Shown piece after piece: positions 9,929-17,680 of a DNA stretch of 64,000 bases (positions within the stretch are counted from its first letter, which is position 1; every line of letters begins with the position of its first letter). Source of the stretch: Agreia sp. PsM10 (GTDB lineage: Bacteria > Actinomycetota > Actinomycetes > Actinomycetales > Microbacteriaceae). The DNA is taken from contig NZ_JARUXC010000001.1 in the NCBI RefSeq assembly GCF_030433855.1, positions 372,001-436,000 on the forward strand, read 5' to 3'. The notes beneath the pieces were generated by a model. It searched no databases. It was given only the letters and a program-made list of their open reading frames with translations, and had not been told where the DNA came from. Both the position numbers and the translations under genes were made by a program.

Positions 9929-10854
9929 AGATCTTCACCGACCTCGCGTCCGTGTCGATCGACCGGGGGCGTTCCGCCGTCACTATCGGCAAATTCGACG
10001 GTGTGCACGCAGGCCACCGGGCCGTCATCCGGCAGCTTCTCGACGTCGCCGCACGAAACGACCTCAGCAGTGTCGTCGTGACCTTCGACCGTCACCCCCT
10101 CGACCTGCTTGCGCCGGGCAACTGTCCCGCGACTCTCGTGGGCACCGAGCGCAAGCTCGAGCTGTTGTCGTCGACGGGGGTCGAAGCGGCACTGGTCGTG
10201 GCGTTCGACAGGCCGTTCGCCGACCAGACACCCGAGGAGTTCGTGTCGCGCATCCTCGTCGACGCCCTGCATGCCAAGGTCGTGCTCGTGGGCAGGGACT
10301 TCCGCTTCGGGGTGCGCGGCACCGGTGATGTGGACGCTCTGCGACGCCTCGGCAAGGAGAACGACTTCACCGTCGAACTCATCGAGGACGTGCGGCTGGA
10401 GGACGACCGCCGCGTGTCGTCCACGTGGATCAGGGAACTGCTGCGCGACGGCGATGTCGAAGGGGCCGCCGGCCTGCTCGAGCACACTCCCACCGTGCGC
10501 GGCGTCGTGGTGCACGGCGCCGCCCGAGGGCGCGAACTGGGATTCCCCACGGCGAACCTGTCTCCCGAGTCGCAGGGTCTGATCCCGGCCGACGGCGTCT
10601 ACGCCGGATGGCTGACCGACCAGGGCGTGCGCTACAGGGCGGCGATCTCCGTCGGGAACAATCCCACCTTCACCGGCGTTCCGCAGAAGCAGGTCGAAGC
10701 CTTCGTTCTCGATCAGGACATCGACCTCTACGATCACGTCGTCGACGTGGAGTTCACCCATCGCATCCGCGGCATGGTCAAGTACACCGGCGTCGGGCCG
10801 CTCATCGAGCAGATGAACGACGACGTGCAGCAGGTCAGACGACTGCTCGCCTGA
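9925..10854 (+). CDS. ribF: Bifunctional riboflavin kinase/FAD synthetase RibF
   Basis: A 309-residue enzyme that phosphorylates riboflavin to FMN and adenylates FMN to FAD. The N-terminal nucleotidyltransferase domain has TIGKFDGVHAGHRAVI (residues about 19-34; many homologues have Asn or Val where this has Lys), VTFDRHPLDLL and GRDFRFGVRGTGD, then the STWIRELL segment. The C-terminal flavokinase domain begins near 190 with RGRELGFPTANL and includes GVYAGWL and ISVGNNPTF. The GTG start was chosen because it overlaps the upstream stop and begins just before the conserved domain; an open frame continues upstream but is unrelated. Confidence 0.95.
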   Translation: MKIFTDLASVSIDRGRSAVTIGKFDGVHAGHRAVIRQLLDVAARNDLSSVVVTFDRHPLDLLAPGNCPATLVGTERKLELLSSTGVEAALVVAFDRPFADQTPEEFVSRILVDALHAKVVLVGRDFRFGVRGTGDVDALRRLGKENDFTVELIEDVRLEDDRRVSSTWIRELLRDGDVEGAAGLLEHTPTVRGVVVHGAARGRELGFPTANLSPESQGLIPADGVYAGWLTDQGVRYRAAISVGNNPTFTGVPQKQVEAFVLDQDIDLYDHVVDVEFTHRIRGMVKYTGVGPLIEQMNDDVQQVRRLLA

Positions 10855-10873
10855 TCGGCCGACGCCGTGTCGG

Positions 10874-11851
10874 TCAGACCGAGCGATAGACGAGGGCTGC
10901 GGCACCGATCAGCGGACCGTCGGTGTCGAGACCGGTGGGAAGCACCTCGACGCGGCGTGCGTAGTCGAAACGCGAGTACCGGTCGATCGCCGTGCGGATG
11001 ATGTCGAACAGGTCGGGGGAGACGCGCGCGAAACCGCCCCCGATCACCACGACCTCGAGGTCGAGCAGCGTCGAGACGGATGCGATCGCGCGCCCGATGG
11101 CCGTTCCGCTGCGTGTCACGGCCGCCACGGCGATGCGATCCTTCGCCGCGTAGGCTCGGGCGAGGTCCTCTCCGGTCTCGCCCTCGAAGCCTCGGGCCTG
11201 CGCCCACGCGACCGTGTGCGGACCGGCGGCGATCTCCTCGAGCGTGCACGGGGCATCCACGTCGGTGAAACCGGGAACCTCGACCTGCCCGATGTGGCCC
11301 GCGTTGCCGGAGAACCCGGCGACCACGGAGCCGCCGGAGATGACGCCGCCACCGACACCGGTCGACACGATCATGCCCATCATGTTGTCGCGGCCCCGGC
11401 CAGCGCCCACCCAGTTCTCGGCCAGGGTGATGCAGAGGCCGTCGAGGCGGAGCACGGCCGGGGCCGAGTGTCCGAACTCGCGGGCGACCGCGGCGACGGT
11501 GTCGCGCAGCGGAAAGTCGCGCCACACCTGGAGGTTGACGGGGGAGACGAGCCCCTTCTCGCGGTCGATCGGCCCTGCGGCGCCGATTCCGATGCCACGA
11601 AGGGAGAGTGTGCCGGGGAGCGCCTGGAGCGAGGACCTGCAGACGGAGGAGACGGCCTCGGCGAGTTCGTCGGCTGATCGGTCGCGGCCCGTCGGATGCC
11701 TGAACCGGCTGCCCTCGAGGAGGGTTCCGGTCTCGTCGACGAGTGCGGACTCGACCTTGGTTCCGCCGAAGTCGACGGCGAGCACGACGCTCGTCGAGTG
11801 CTCTGTCGGCTCGGAGATCGACGCGGTCGGATTCAGGCTCTCTGCTGGCAC
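10874..11851 (-). CDS. ROK family sugar kinase (glucokinase-like)
   Basis: A 325-residue ROK protein. The phosphate-binding motif VDFGGTKVESALVDE lies near residues 25-40 and a second ATP-site motif (IVSTGVGGGVISGG) near 170. The family His occurs in GHIGQVEV. The usual ROK zinc site (CxCGxxGC) is absent: the region reads DAPCTLEEIAAGP with a single cysteine. No DNA-binding domain is present, so it is a kinase type rather than a repressor. Glucose, mannose or N-acetyl sugars are possible substrates; the context does not decide. The GTG start sits six bases after TAGGCT. Confidence 0.82.
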   Translation of the reverse strand: MPAESLNPTASISEPTEHSTSVVLAVDFGGTKVESALVDETGTLLEGSRFRHPTGRDRSADELAEAVSSVCRSSLQALPGTLSLRGIGIGAAGPIDREKGLVSPVNLQVWRDFPLRDTVAAVAREFGHSAPAVLRLDGLCITLAENWVGAGRGRDNMMGMIVSTGVGGGVISGGSVVAGFSGNAGHIGQVEVPGFTDVDAPCTLEEIAAGPHTVAWAQARGFEGETGEDLARAYAAKDRIAVAAVTRSGTAIGRAIASVSTLLDLEVVVIGGGFARVSPDLFDIIRTAIDRYSRFDYARRVEVLPTGLDTDGPLIGAAALVYRSV

Positions 11852-11857
11852 CGAACC

Positions 11858-11863
11858 AGCCTA
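11858..11863 (-). promoter_or_regulatory. -10 element for the ROK kinase gene
   Basis: TAGGCT on the minus strand ends six bases before the GTG start; leaderless spacing. Confidence 0.5.
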
Positions 11864-11906
11864 GGGCACCTCGCCCGCCACACGGTGAAGCCCGAGCCGG
11901 GGCTGG

Positions 11907-11939
11907 GTGTCGACGCCAGAGTGTCGACGCCAGAGTGTC
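11907..11939 (+). repeat. 14-bp tandem repeat in the divergent gap
   Basis: GTGTCGACGCCAGA occurs twice in direct succession (11907-11920, 11921-11934) followed by a partial third copy GTGTC. It lies between the divergent ROK kinase and SDR genes, about 45 bases before the SDR start, so it could influence that promoter or be a neutral duplication. Confidence 0.7.
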
Positions 11940-11981
11940 AATGCCTCGCCGTGCTCGCCGACGCGCCGTACCGTGAGGAAC

Positions 11982-13514
11982 ATGGATTCCTCCGCGCTGC
12001 CCCTCGTTCTCGTCACCGGTGCAACGGGGTACGTCGGAGGCAGGCTCGTGCCCCGCCTCATCGACGCCGGGTTCCGGGTGCGCGTCCTGGTGCGCGACCC
12101 CCTCAAACTCTCGGACGTTCCGTGGGCCTCCGACGTCGAGATCGTCACAGGCGACCTCGACGATGCATCGACGCTGCCCGCGGCCACCGATGGCGTCGAG
12201 GTGCTCTACTACCTCGTGCACTCCATGGGCAGGCCCGGCCACTTCCGCGAGCAGGAGGAGCGCGCTGCGCTGAACACCGCCCGCGCGGCGAAGGCCTCGG
12301 GGGTGAAGCGCATCGTCTATCTCGGCGGTCTGCACCCCGTGGAGGGCCGCCTGTCGGAGCATCTCGAGAGCCGCAAGCGCGTCGGCGAGATCCTGCTCGC
12401 CTCGGGCGTGCCCACGATAGCGCTGCAGGCCGGGGTCATCATCGGCTCGGGATCGACCTCGTTCGAGATGGTGCGCCATCTGACCGACGTGCTTCCCTAC
12501 ATGCCGGCCCCGCGCTGGGTGCGCAACCGCATCCAGCCCATCGCCGTGCGCGACGTGCTCTACTACCTCGTCCACGCGGCCTCCGTACCATCCGAGGTCA
12601 ATCGGGCGTTCGACATCGGCGGGCCGGATGTGCTCCGGTACGGCCAGATGATGAACGGATACGCCCTGGAGGCGGGGTTGAAGCAGCGGCCGATCGCCGC
12701 TCTGCCGGTGATGACCCCGTGGCTCGCGTCGCAGTGGGTGAACCTCGTCACCCCGATTCCGCGTGCTCTCGCGGTGCCCATCATCGCCTCGCTGCAGTTC
12801 GACTGCGTGGCGCACGACGACGACATCCGGCAGCTGATCCCCGATCCCGAGGGGGGACTCACCTCGTACCGTCGTGCTGTTCGTCTCGCGCTCGGCAAGA
12901 TGAAGGCGGGCGAGGTCGAGACGAGCTGGCAGAACGCCGTCGTGCGGGGCGCGGCGAGCGATCCGCTGCCCTCCGATCCGGAATGGGCCGGACACACCGT
13001 GTACCTCGATGTCAAACAGCGCAGGAGCAGTGCAGGCGCCTCCGAGCTGTGGAAGGTCATCGAGGGAATCGGCGGCGACAACGGGTGGTACTCGTTCCCG
13101 CTCGCATGGGCTGCCCGCGGGTGGATGGACAAGCTGGTCGGTGGCGTCGGTCTGCGTCGCGGCCGTCGCAGCGCCACTGAACTGCACAGGGGAGACGCGC
13201 TCGACTTCTGGAGGGTGGAGGCGATCGAGCGGGGGTCGCTCCTGCGGCTTCGAGCGGAGATGAAGGTTCCCGGCCTCGCCTGGCTCGAGATGCGCGCCTC
13301 CGAAGCAGACGACGGTCGTGGGTCCGTCTACGACCAGCGGGCGGTGTTCTTCCCCCGCGGCCTGGGAGGCCGTCTGTACTGGTTCGCCATCCTCCCGTTC
13401 CACGGCGTGATCTTCAACGGCATGGCGAATCGCATCACCGCGACGGCGGAGAAGGCGACCCGTGATCGGCGCAGTCCGGCCTCGCCTCCGCGGGAGGCTG
13501 TTCCCTCCCCCTGA
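11982..13514 (+). CDS. SDR family oxidoreductase with C-terminal DUF2867 domain
   Basis: A 510-residue two-domain protein. Residues 1 to about 290 are an atypical short-chain dehydrogenase/NAD-dependent epimerase with the Rossmann motif VLVTGATGYVGGRLVPRL, the NVYYL-like segment VLYYLVHSMG and RIVYLGGLHP. Residues from about 340 form a DUF2867-type domain (DFWRVEAIERGSLLRLRAEMKVPG, then a C-terminal WFAILPFHGVIFNGM segment). The biochemical function of this fused family is not known; NAD(P)H binding and a quinone or lipid-like substrate are plausible. The ATG was chosen over an upstream one because GAGGAA and a TACCGT hexamer precede it and conserved sequence starts there. Confidence 0.78.
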   Translation: MDSSALPLVLVTGATGYVGGRLVPRLIDAGFRVRVLVRDPLKLSDVPWASDVEIVTGDLDDASTLPAATDGVEVLYYLVHSMGRPGHFREQEERAALNTARAAKASGVKRIVYLGGLHPVEGRLSEHLESRKRVGEILLASGVPTIALQAGVIIGSGSTSFEMVRHLTDVLPYMPAPRWVRNRIQPIAVRDVLYYLVHAASVPSEVNRAFDIGGPDVLRYGQMMNGYALEAGLKQRPIAALPVMTPWLASQWVNLVTPIPRALAVPIIASLQFDCVAHDDDIRQLIPDPEGGLTSYRRAVRLALGKMKAGEVETSWQNAVVRGAASDPLPSDPEWAGHTVYLDVKQRRSSAGASELWKVIEGIGGDNGWYSFPLAWAARGWMDKLVGGVGLRRGRRSATELHRGDALDFWRVEAIERGSLLRLRAEMKVPGLAWLEMRASEADDGRGSVYDQRAVFFPRGLGGRLYWFAILPFHGVIFNGMANRITATAEKATRDRRSPASPPREAVPSP

Positions 13515-13559
13515 AAGGGGTGCCGCGTATCATGGCTGGAGAGCACTTACGGAGGCACG

Positions 13560-14135
13560 ATGACTGACAAGCCTGTGACCGCATTCGTCGGAGACAGCAT
13601 TACCGCAGCAGGAGCCTGGCAGGAGTGGTTCGCCGATGTCGATGCCCGCAACTTCGGGGTCGACGGCGAGACGACCGACGGGCTTCTCGAGAGACTCGAT
13701 GCAGTGATCGAGAGCGACCCGCAGACTGTCGTGCTCCTCATCGGCACGAACGACCTGGCGGAGCGTCGCGGCATCGAGCGCATCGTCCGCAACATCGAGA
13801 GCGCCCTCGTGCGCCTGCACCAGGAGCTGCCGGACGCACGCATCCTGCTGCAGTCCGTCCTTCCCCGCGGGCGAGAGTACGCCGAGAACATCAGAGAGAT
13901 CAACCGCCACATCTGGCAGTTCGCTGCAACCCAGAGAGTGCACTACCTCGATCTGTGGCCGGCGATGGCCGACGCCGACGGCGAATTGAAGGCAGAATTC
14001 ACCGATGACCGTCTGCACCTCAATGAGGCCGGGTACGACGTCTGGCTGTCGGAGCTCCGGCCCGCATTCGAGAGGGTGAACGATCTTCCCCCCATGTCTC
14101 GTCCGATCAGGCTGCCCGACCTCTCCGCGCAGTGA
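13560..14135 (+). CDS. SGNH/GDSL family hydrolase
   Basis: A 191-residue cytosolic (no signal peptide) SGNH hydrolase. Block I is AFVGDSITAAGAW with the nucleophilic Ser near residue 13; block III is LLIGTNDLAERRG, providing the Gly-Asn of the oxyanion hole; block V is DRLHLNEAGYDVW, with the catalytic Asp and His. Family members are esterases, lipases or carbohydrate deacetylases; lack of a secretion signal favours an intracellular small ester. The ATG has a near-ideal ribosome binding site (GGAGG). It precedes the flavin oxidase gene by 28 bases, so the two may be co-transcribed. Confidence 0.87.
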   Translation: MTDKPVTAFVGDSITAAGAWQEWFADVDARNFGVDGETTDGLLERLDAVIESDPQTVVLLIGTNDLAERRGIERIVRNIESALVRLHQELPDARILLQSVLPRGREYAENIREINRHIWQFAATQRVHYLDLWPAMADADGELKAEFTDDRLHLNEAGYDVWLSELRPAFERVNDLPPMSRPIRLPDLSAQ

Positions 14136-14163
14136 CGCGCGCCCGGCAATCGGAGCACAGGCC

Positions 14164-15654
14164 ATGACCGTGGATCGTCGCACGTTTCTGGTGGGCGCAG
14201 CGACCGGCGCAGCCGTGCTCGCCCTCTCGGCCTGCGTCGGTCCGCCCCGGCCGACACCCACCACGGCCACGGGAACACCCACGCCGACACCGGGTGCGGT
14301 TCCCAGTCCGAACGGATTCATCCGCTCGAACTGGTCGGCGGACCCCTTCTCGCTCGGCAGCACCAGCTACCTGCCCACGGGTTCGGCTCCCGACGCCCGC
14401 GAGGTGCTCGGCGAGAGCGTGTCCGACAGGATCTTCTTTGCCGGCGAGGCCACCAGCACGGAGTTTCCCGGCACCCTGAACGGTGCCCAGAGCTCCGGCG
14501 CGCGGGCGGCCGCCGACGTCCTTCAGGCGGCGTCCGACGGCGAACGCATCGGCATCATCGGCGCAGGGCTCGCGGGCGCGGCGGCAGCCAGGGCGCTCGT
14601 CGCTGCGGGTTACGAGGTCCTGGTGTTCGAGGGCCGCGACCGGGTGGGCGGCAGGGTGGATGCGCACGGGCCCGGAGACTGGCCGGTGGTCGTCGACCTC
14701 GGCCCGTCGTTCGTGCGGGGCGTCGACTCCTCGACCCTCACGGACTCCCTCGCAGAGCTCGACGTGGTGACCGTTCCCGTCGACGCGACCTCGCGCGTGC
14801 AACTGACCGTCGCATCCGATGCCGTGCCCGACAATGCCGTCGGACCGGATGCGCTGGCCGCTGCCGTGACCTGGGGCGCGATGCAGAGCAGAGACCCGAG
14901 CCTCAGCGCATCCCTCGCCGGTTCGGGCGGTTCGTCGGTCGACGGCACCGCCGACGAGATCGGAGTCAGCCCTGCATCTCGCGTGGCCGAGTACGTCGAC
15001 CGCACCGTCGTCACGGTGCTCGGAGCGGACGCGGTCCAGCTGTCGACCTGGTACGGGCTCGATGACGCGGCGCAGGGGGAGGGCGGCGACGCCTTCGTCG
15101 TGGGCTCGGCCCTGCCTCTTGTGACAGAGCTTCTCGACGGAGCAGACGTGGCCCTGTCGACGCCGGTTCGCGAGGTGTCGGTCGACGACGACGCGGTTCG
15201 CCTGAAGATGGCCACCGGCGAGTCGCTCCGGGTCGACCGAGTGATCGTCACGGTGCCGCTCGGCGTGCTGCAGTCGGACTCCATCACCTTCGACCCCCCG
15301 CTTCCCTTCGCCCACAGATCCGCGATCGCCTCCCTCGGATCGGGCACCGTCGAAAAGGTCTGGCTGCGCTACGACACCCCGTTCTGGACCGAGGAGGCAG
15401 CCTTCTGGAGCCTGGTGGTCGATTCGCCCCCGTACGGTGCCGACGAGGCGCCCTCGCCGGCCGCGACGCCGACGCCTGATACTGAGGACTCGATCCTGAT
15501 CCGTCAGTGGATCAACCTCATGCCCCTGACAGGCGATGCCGTGCTGATCGGCCTGATCGGGGGCAGCGACGCGCTCGCGCTGTCGGAGCTCGGCGACGAC
15601 GACGTTCGGGAGATCGCCCTGGCGAGTCTTCAGCCCTTCCTTCCCGCGTCCTGA
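14164..15654 (+). CDS. Circularly permuted FAD-dependent amine oxidase, predicted Tat lipoprotein
   Basis: A 496-residue flavin monoamine-oxidase relative with its segments in unusual order. Residues 1-24 are a twin-arginine signal (RR at 5-6) ending in lipobox LSAC, so it is likely exported folded with FAD and lipid-anchored. After a Thr/Pro-rich linker comes NWSADPFSLGSTSY, then FFAGEATSTEFPGTLNGAQSSG around residues 91-110: in ordinary family members this FAD-contacting stretch is the C terminus. Only afterwards comes the dinucleotide-binding motif IIGAGLAGAAAARAL (GAGLAG at 133-138) with VFEGRDRVGGRVDAHG, normally at the N terminus. The protein ends at LASLQPFLPAS, just where a canonical protein would run into the W-DP segment. 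All expected parts are present once. The substrate is unknown. Confidence 0.8.
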   Translation: MTVDRRTFLVGAATGAAVLALSACVGPPRPTPTTATGTPTPTPGAVPSPNGFIRSNWSADPFSLGSTSYLPTGSAPDAREVLGESVSDRIFFAGEATSTEFPGTLNGAQSSGARAAADVLQAASDGERIGIIGAGLAGAAAARALVAAGYEVLVFEGRDRVGGRVDAHGPGDWPVVVDLGPSFVRGVDSSTLTDSLAELDVVTVPVDATSRVQLTVASDAVPDNAVGPDALAAAVTWGAMQSRDPSLSASLAGSGGSSVDGTADEIGVSPASRVAEYVDRTVVTVLGADAVQLSTWYGLDDAAQGEGGDAFVVGSALPLVTELLDGADVALSTPVREVSVDDDAVRLKMATGESLRVDRVIVTVPLGVLQSDSITFDPPLPFAHRSAIASLGSGTVEKVWLRYDTPFWTEEAAFWSLVVDSPPYGADEAPSPAATPTPDTEDSILIRQWINLMPLTGDAVLIGLIGGSDALALSELGDDDVREIALASLQPFLPAS

Positions 15655-16304
15655 CGGCCTCTCCTCGAGAGTGCGATCAGACCGGCCGCGAGGCCCATGA
15701 TGACGAGCAGGATGGCGCCGGAGTAGGCGGCGAATTCCAGAGGGCCGGACACCTGGCCGGGGTCGAGGAAGAAGTAGGGGTACCAGCCCACGATCGCGCC
15801 GCGGATCATGGTGAATCCTCCCCACACGAGCGGGTAGATGAGCACGAGCCAGAGTCGTCTCCAGGCGATAGGGGAGCGTCCGGGAGCGAAGATCCAGTCG
15901 ATGATCACGTACGACGGAATCCAGAAATGCAGCAGCTGGCTCGACCACGGAACGACGATCCGGTAGTTGTAGTCTCCGGCCTGGCTCACGATGAGCCCGA
16001 AGACGATGCCGGAGATGATCGTGAAGGTGGCCGTGAGCATCCGGGCCGTCATGATCCAGCCCGGGTCGGTCGATCTCCTGAATGACAGCCAGGCCCCGAG
16101 GCACATCACCACGACTCCGGCCGCATTGCTCTGGTTGGTGAAGTACGCGAAATAGTTTGCTTTGGAGAAACTGCTGAACCCAAGGATGTACTGGTAATCG
16201 CCGACGAGGGCGACGATTCCCACGATCGCCACGACGACGCGCGCCACCCCGAAGGCGGTGCGCGCTCTGCTCTGGCCGGAAGTCGGCCCGGTTCGACGCC
16301 GCAC
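15630..16304 (-). CDS. Pr6Pr-like multi-pass membrane protein
   Basis: A 224-residue protein with about six transmembrane helices. Features such as YFAYFTNQSNAAGVVVM, the charged loop before helix 3, HFWIPSYVIIDWIFAPGR and the tail WGGFTMIRGAIVGWYPYFFLDP resemble the Pr6Pr / FAR-17a-AIG1-like membrane family, whose role is poorly known; related eukaryotic proteins hydrolyse fatty-acid esters of hydroxy fatty acids using Thr and His residues. The GTG start lies five bases after the M20 peptidase stop, so the two are probably one transcript. Its 3' end overlaps the convergent flavin oxidase by 25 bp. Family assignment is by pattern only. Confidence 0.68.
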   Translation of the reverse strand: MRRRTGPTSGQSRARTAFGVARVVVAIVGIVALVGDYQYILGFSSFSKANYFAYFTNQSNAAGVVVMCLGAWLSFRRSTDPGWIMTARMLTATFTIISGIVFGLIVSQAGDYNYRIVVPWSSQLLHFWIPSYVIIDWIFAPGRSPIAWRRLWLVLIYPLVWGGFTMIRGAIVGWYPYFFLDPGQVSGPLEFAAYSGAILLVIMGLAAGLIALSRRGRQDAGRKG

Positions 16305-16309
16305 GCCGA

Positions 16310-17668
16310 CTAGAGTCGCTCGATCAGGGTTCTGTAGAACCGGATTCCGGACAGGAACGTGGCCACGTGCATCCGTTCGTCGATGGCGTGCAGGGTCGCG
16401 CGCTCGTCGGAGGACATCTCGAAGGGCGTGAATCGATAGACGAACGGGCTGATCGCAGTGAAGTGTCTGGCGTCGCTCGCCCCGAGCATGACGTAGGGCG
16501 ACACGATCGCGCGCGGGTAGACGGCGGAGACGGCCTCGGAGATGAGCTGCCACGCCTCACCCGACGAGGGGGAGACGGGGGACGGCTCGCTCGGCGTGCT
16601 CGCTGCGACCACGACGAGAGGGTCGTGGATCGCGCGCCTGATATGCCTCAGGGTCTCGTCGACGGTGGAGTCTATGGCGATGCGGGTGTTGACCACGGCG
16701 ACGGCCCTCTCGGCCAGCGCGTTGGCGGAGTCGCTCGCACGCAGCTGCGTCACCGCCGCGGTGGTTCGCACCATAGCGTTCGTCTCGTCGCTGAGACGGG
16801 CGAAGAGGGCGAGCAGGGGGCGCCTGAAAGTGTCGACGCGGGTGAAGACGAAGCGCAGCAGCGGCGTCGAGTGCGCCCCGATCGTGCGGATCATCTCGAT
16901 GTTGGGAGCGGTGAGCGATGCGGGAAAGCGCCGGGCGTTCAGACGCACGAGTGCCCGGGCCAGCCGGGCGGTCGCCGTCATGCGCGGGGGAGTCGATGCG
17001 TGTCCGCCGGACTGCTCGACCGTCAGCGAGATGTTCGCCATGCCCTTCTCGCTGACCCCGACGACCGCGCTCGGGCGATGGACCCCCGGGAACACCTTCT
17101 CGATGACGGCACCGCCCTCGTCGAGAACGAGACGGGGGCTGACACCCCTTCTCGCGAGTTCGGCCACGAGGCTCGCCGCTCCGGAGCCCGCCGTCTCCTC
17201 GTTGTGCCCGAAGCTGAGATAGATGTCGTGTTCGGGAACGAAGCCCGCGCCGAGGAGCTGCTCGACCGCTTCGAGGATGGCGGCGACCGCTCCCTTGTCG
17301 TCGAGGGTGCCTCGCCCCCAGACGATCGCATCGGCACCCGCGCCGGTGACGACCGCGTCGAACGGCGGATGCGTCCAGGCCGTCGGATCGTCGGCCGCGA
17401 CCACGTCGTAGTGGGCCATCAGCACGGCCTCCCGCCCGGACTTTCTGCCCGCCCAACGCATGAGGAGGGCATGGCCGTCGACCACATCGACGACGAGTTC
17501 GCGGTGCACGAGCGGATACAGCTGCCCGAGCGCGCCGATGAACTCGTCGAACCGCGCCCAGTCGATGCGTGATTCGTCGAGCCGAGAGACGGTCGGGATC
17601 CTCAGGAGGGTGCGCAGGTGCTCGAGCGCATTCGCGTCGTCGTGCCGCCCGGTCGCCTCGTCTTCCAC
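16310..17668 (-). CDS. M20 family metallopeptidase (carboxypeptidase S-like)
   Basis: A 452-residue di-zinc hydrolase. Metal and catalytic residues appear in order: VLMAHYDVVAADD (His and Asp), WGRGTLDDKGAVAAIL (bridging Asp), GHNEETAGSGAA (catalytic Glu pair), VLDEGGAV, and a C-terminal GASDARHF with the last His ligand. The dimerisation domain occupies about residues 210-320. Length and motifs resemble CPS1-like peptidases that release C-terminal residues or cleave N-acyl amino acids. No signal peptide. The GTG start is six bases after TAAAGT, whose bases overlap the psuK stop, so it may have its own promoter as well as read-through from the psu operon. Confidence 0.88.
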   Translation of the reverse strand: MEDEATGRHDDANALEHLRTLLRIPTVSRLDESRIDWARFDEFIGALGQLYPLVHRELVVDVVDGHALLMRWAGRKSGREAVLMAHYDVVAADDPTAWTHPPFDAVVTGAGADAIVWGRGTLDDKGAVAAILEAVEQLLGAGFVPEHDIYLSFGHNEETAGSGAASLVAELARRGVSPRLVLDEGGAVIEKVFPGVHRPSAVVGVSEKGMANISLTVEQSGGHASTPPRMTATARLARALVRLNARRFPASLTAPNIEMIRTIGAHSTPLLRFVFTRVDTFRRPLLALFARLSDETNAMVRTTAAVTQLRASDSANALAERAVAVVNTRIAIDSTVDETLRHIRRAIHDPLVVVAASTPSEPSPVSPSSGEAWQLISEAVSAVYPRAIVSPYVMLGASDARHFTAISPFVYRFTPFEMSSDERATLHAIDERMHVATFLSGIRFYRTLIERL

Positions 17669-17674
17669 ACGACG

Positions 17675-17680
17675 ACTTTA
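17675..17680 (-). promoter_or_regulatory. -10 element for the M20 peptidase gene, overlapping the psuK stop
   Basis: TAAAGT on the minus strand ends six bases before the GTG start; its TAA is the stop codon of the upstream kinase gene. Confidence 0.45.

Noticed and set aside
10851-10877. Possible terminator between convergent ribF and the ROK kinase
   Set aside because: Only a 5-bp stem (CCGAC/GTCGG) with a bulged extension; too weak to call.
10734-13403. Long minus-strand open frame covering ribF end, the ROK gene region and the SDR gene
   Set aside because: Its product is Arg-rich low-complexity sequence, antisense or out of frame to well-supported genes.
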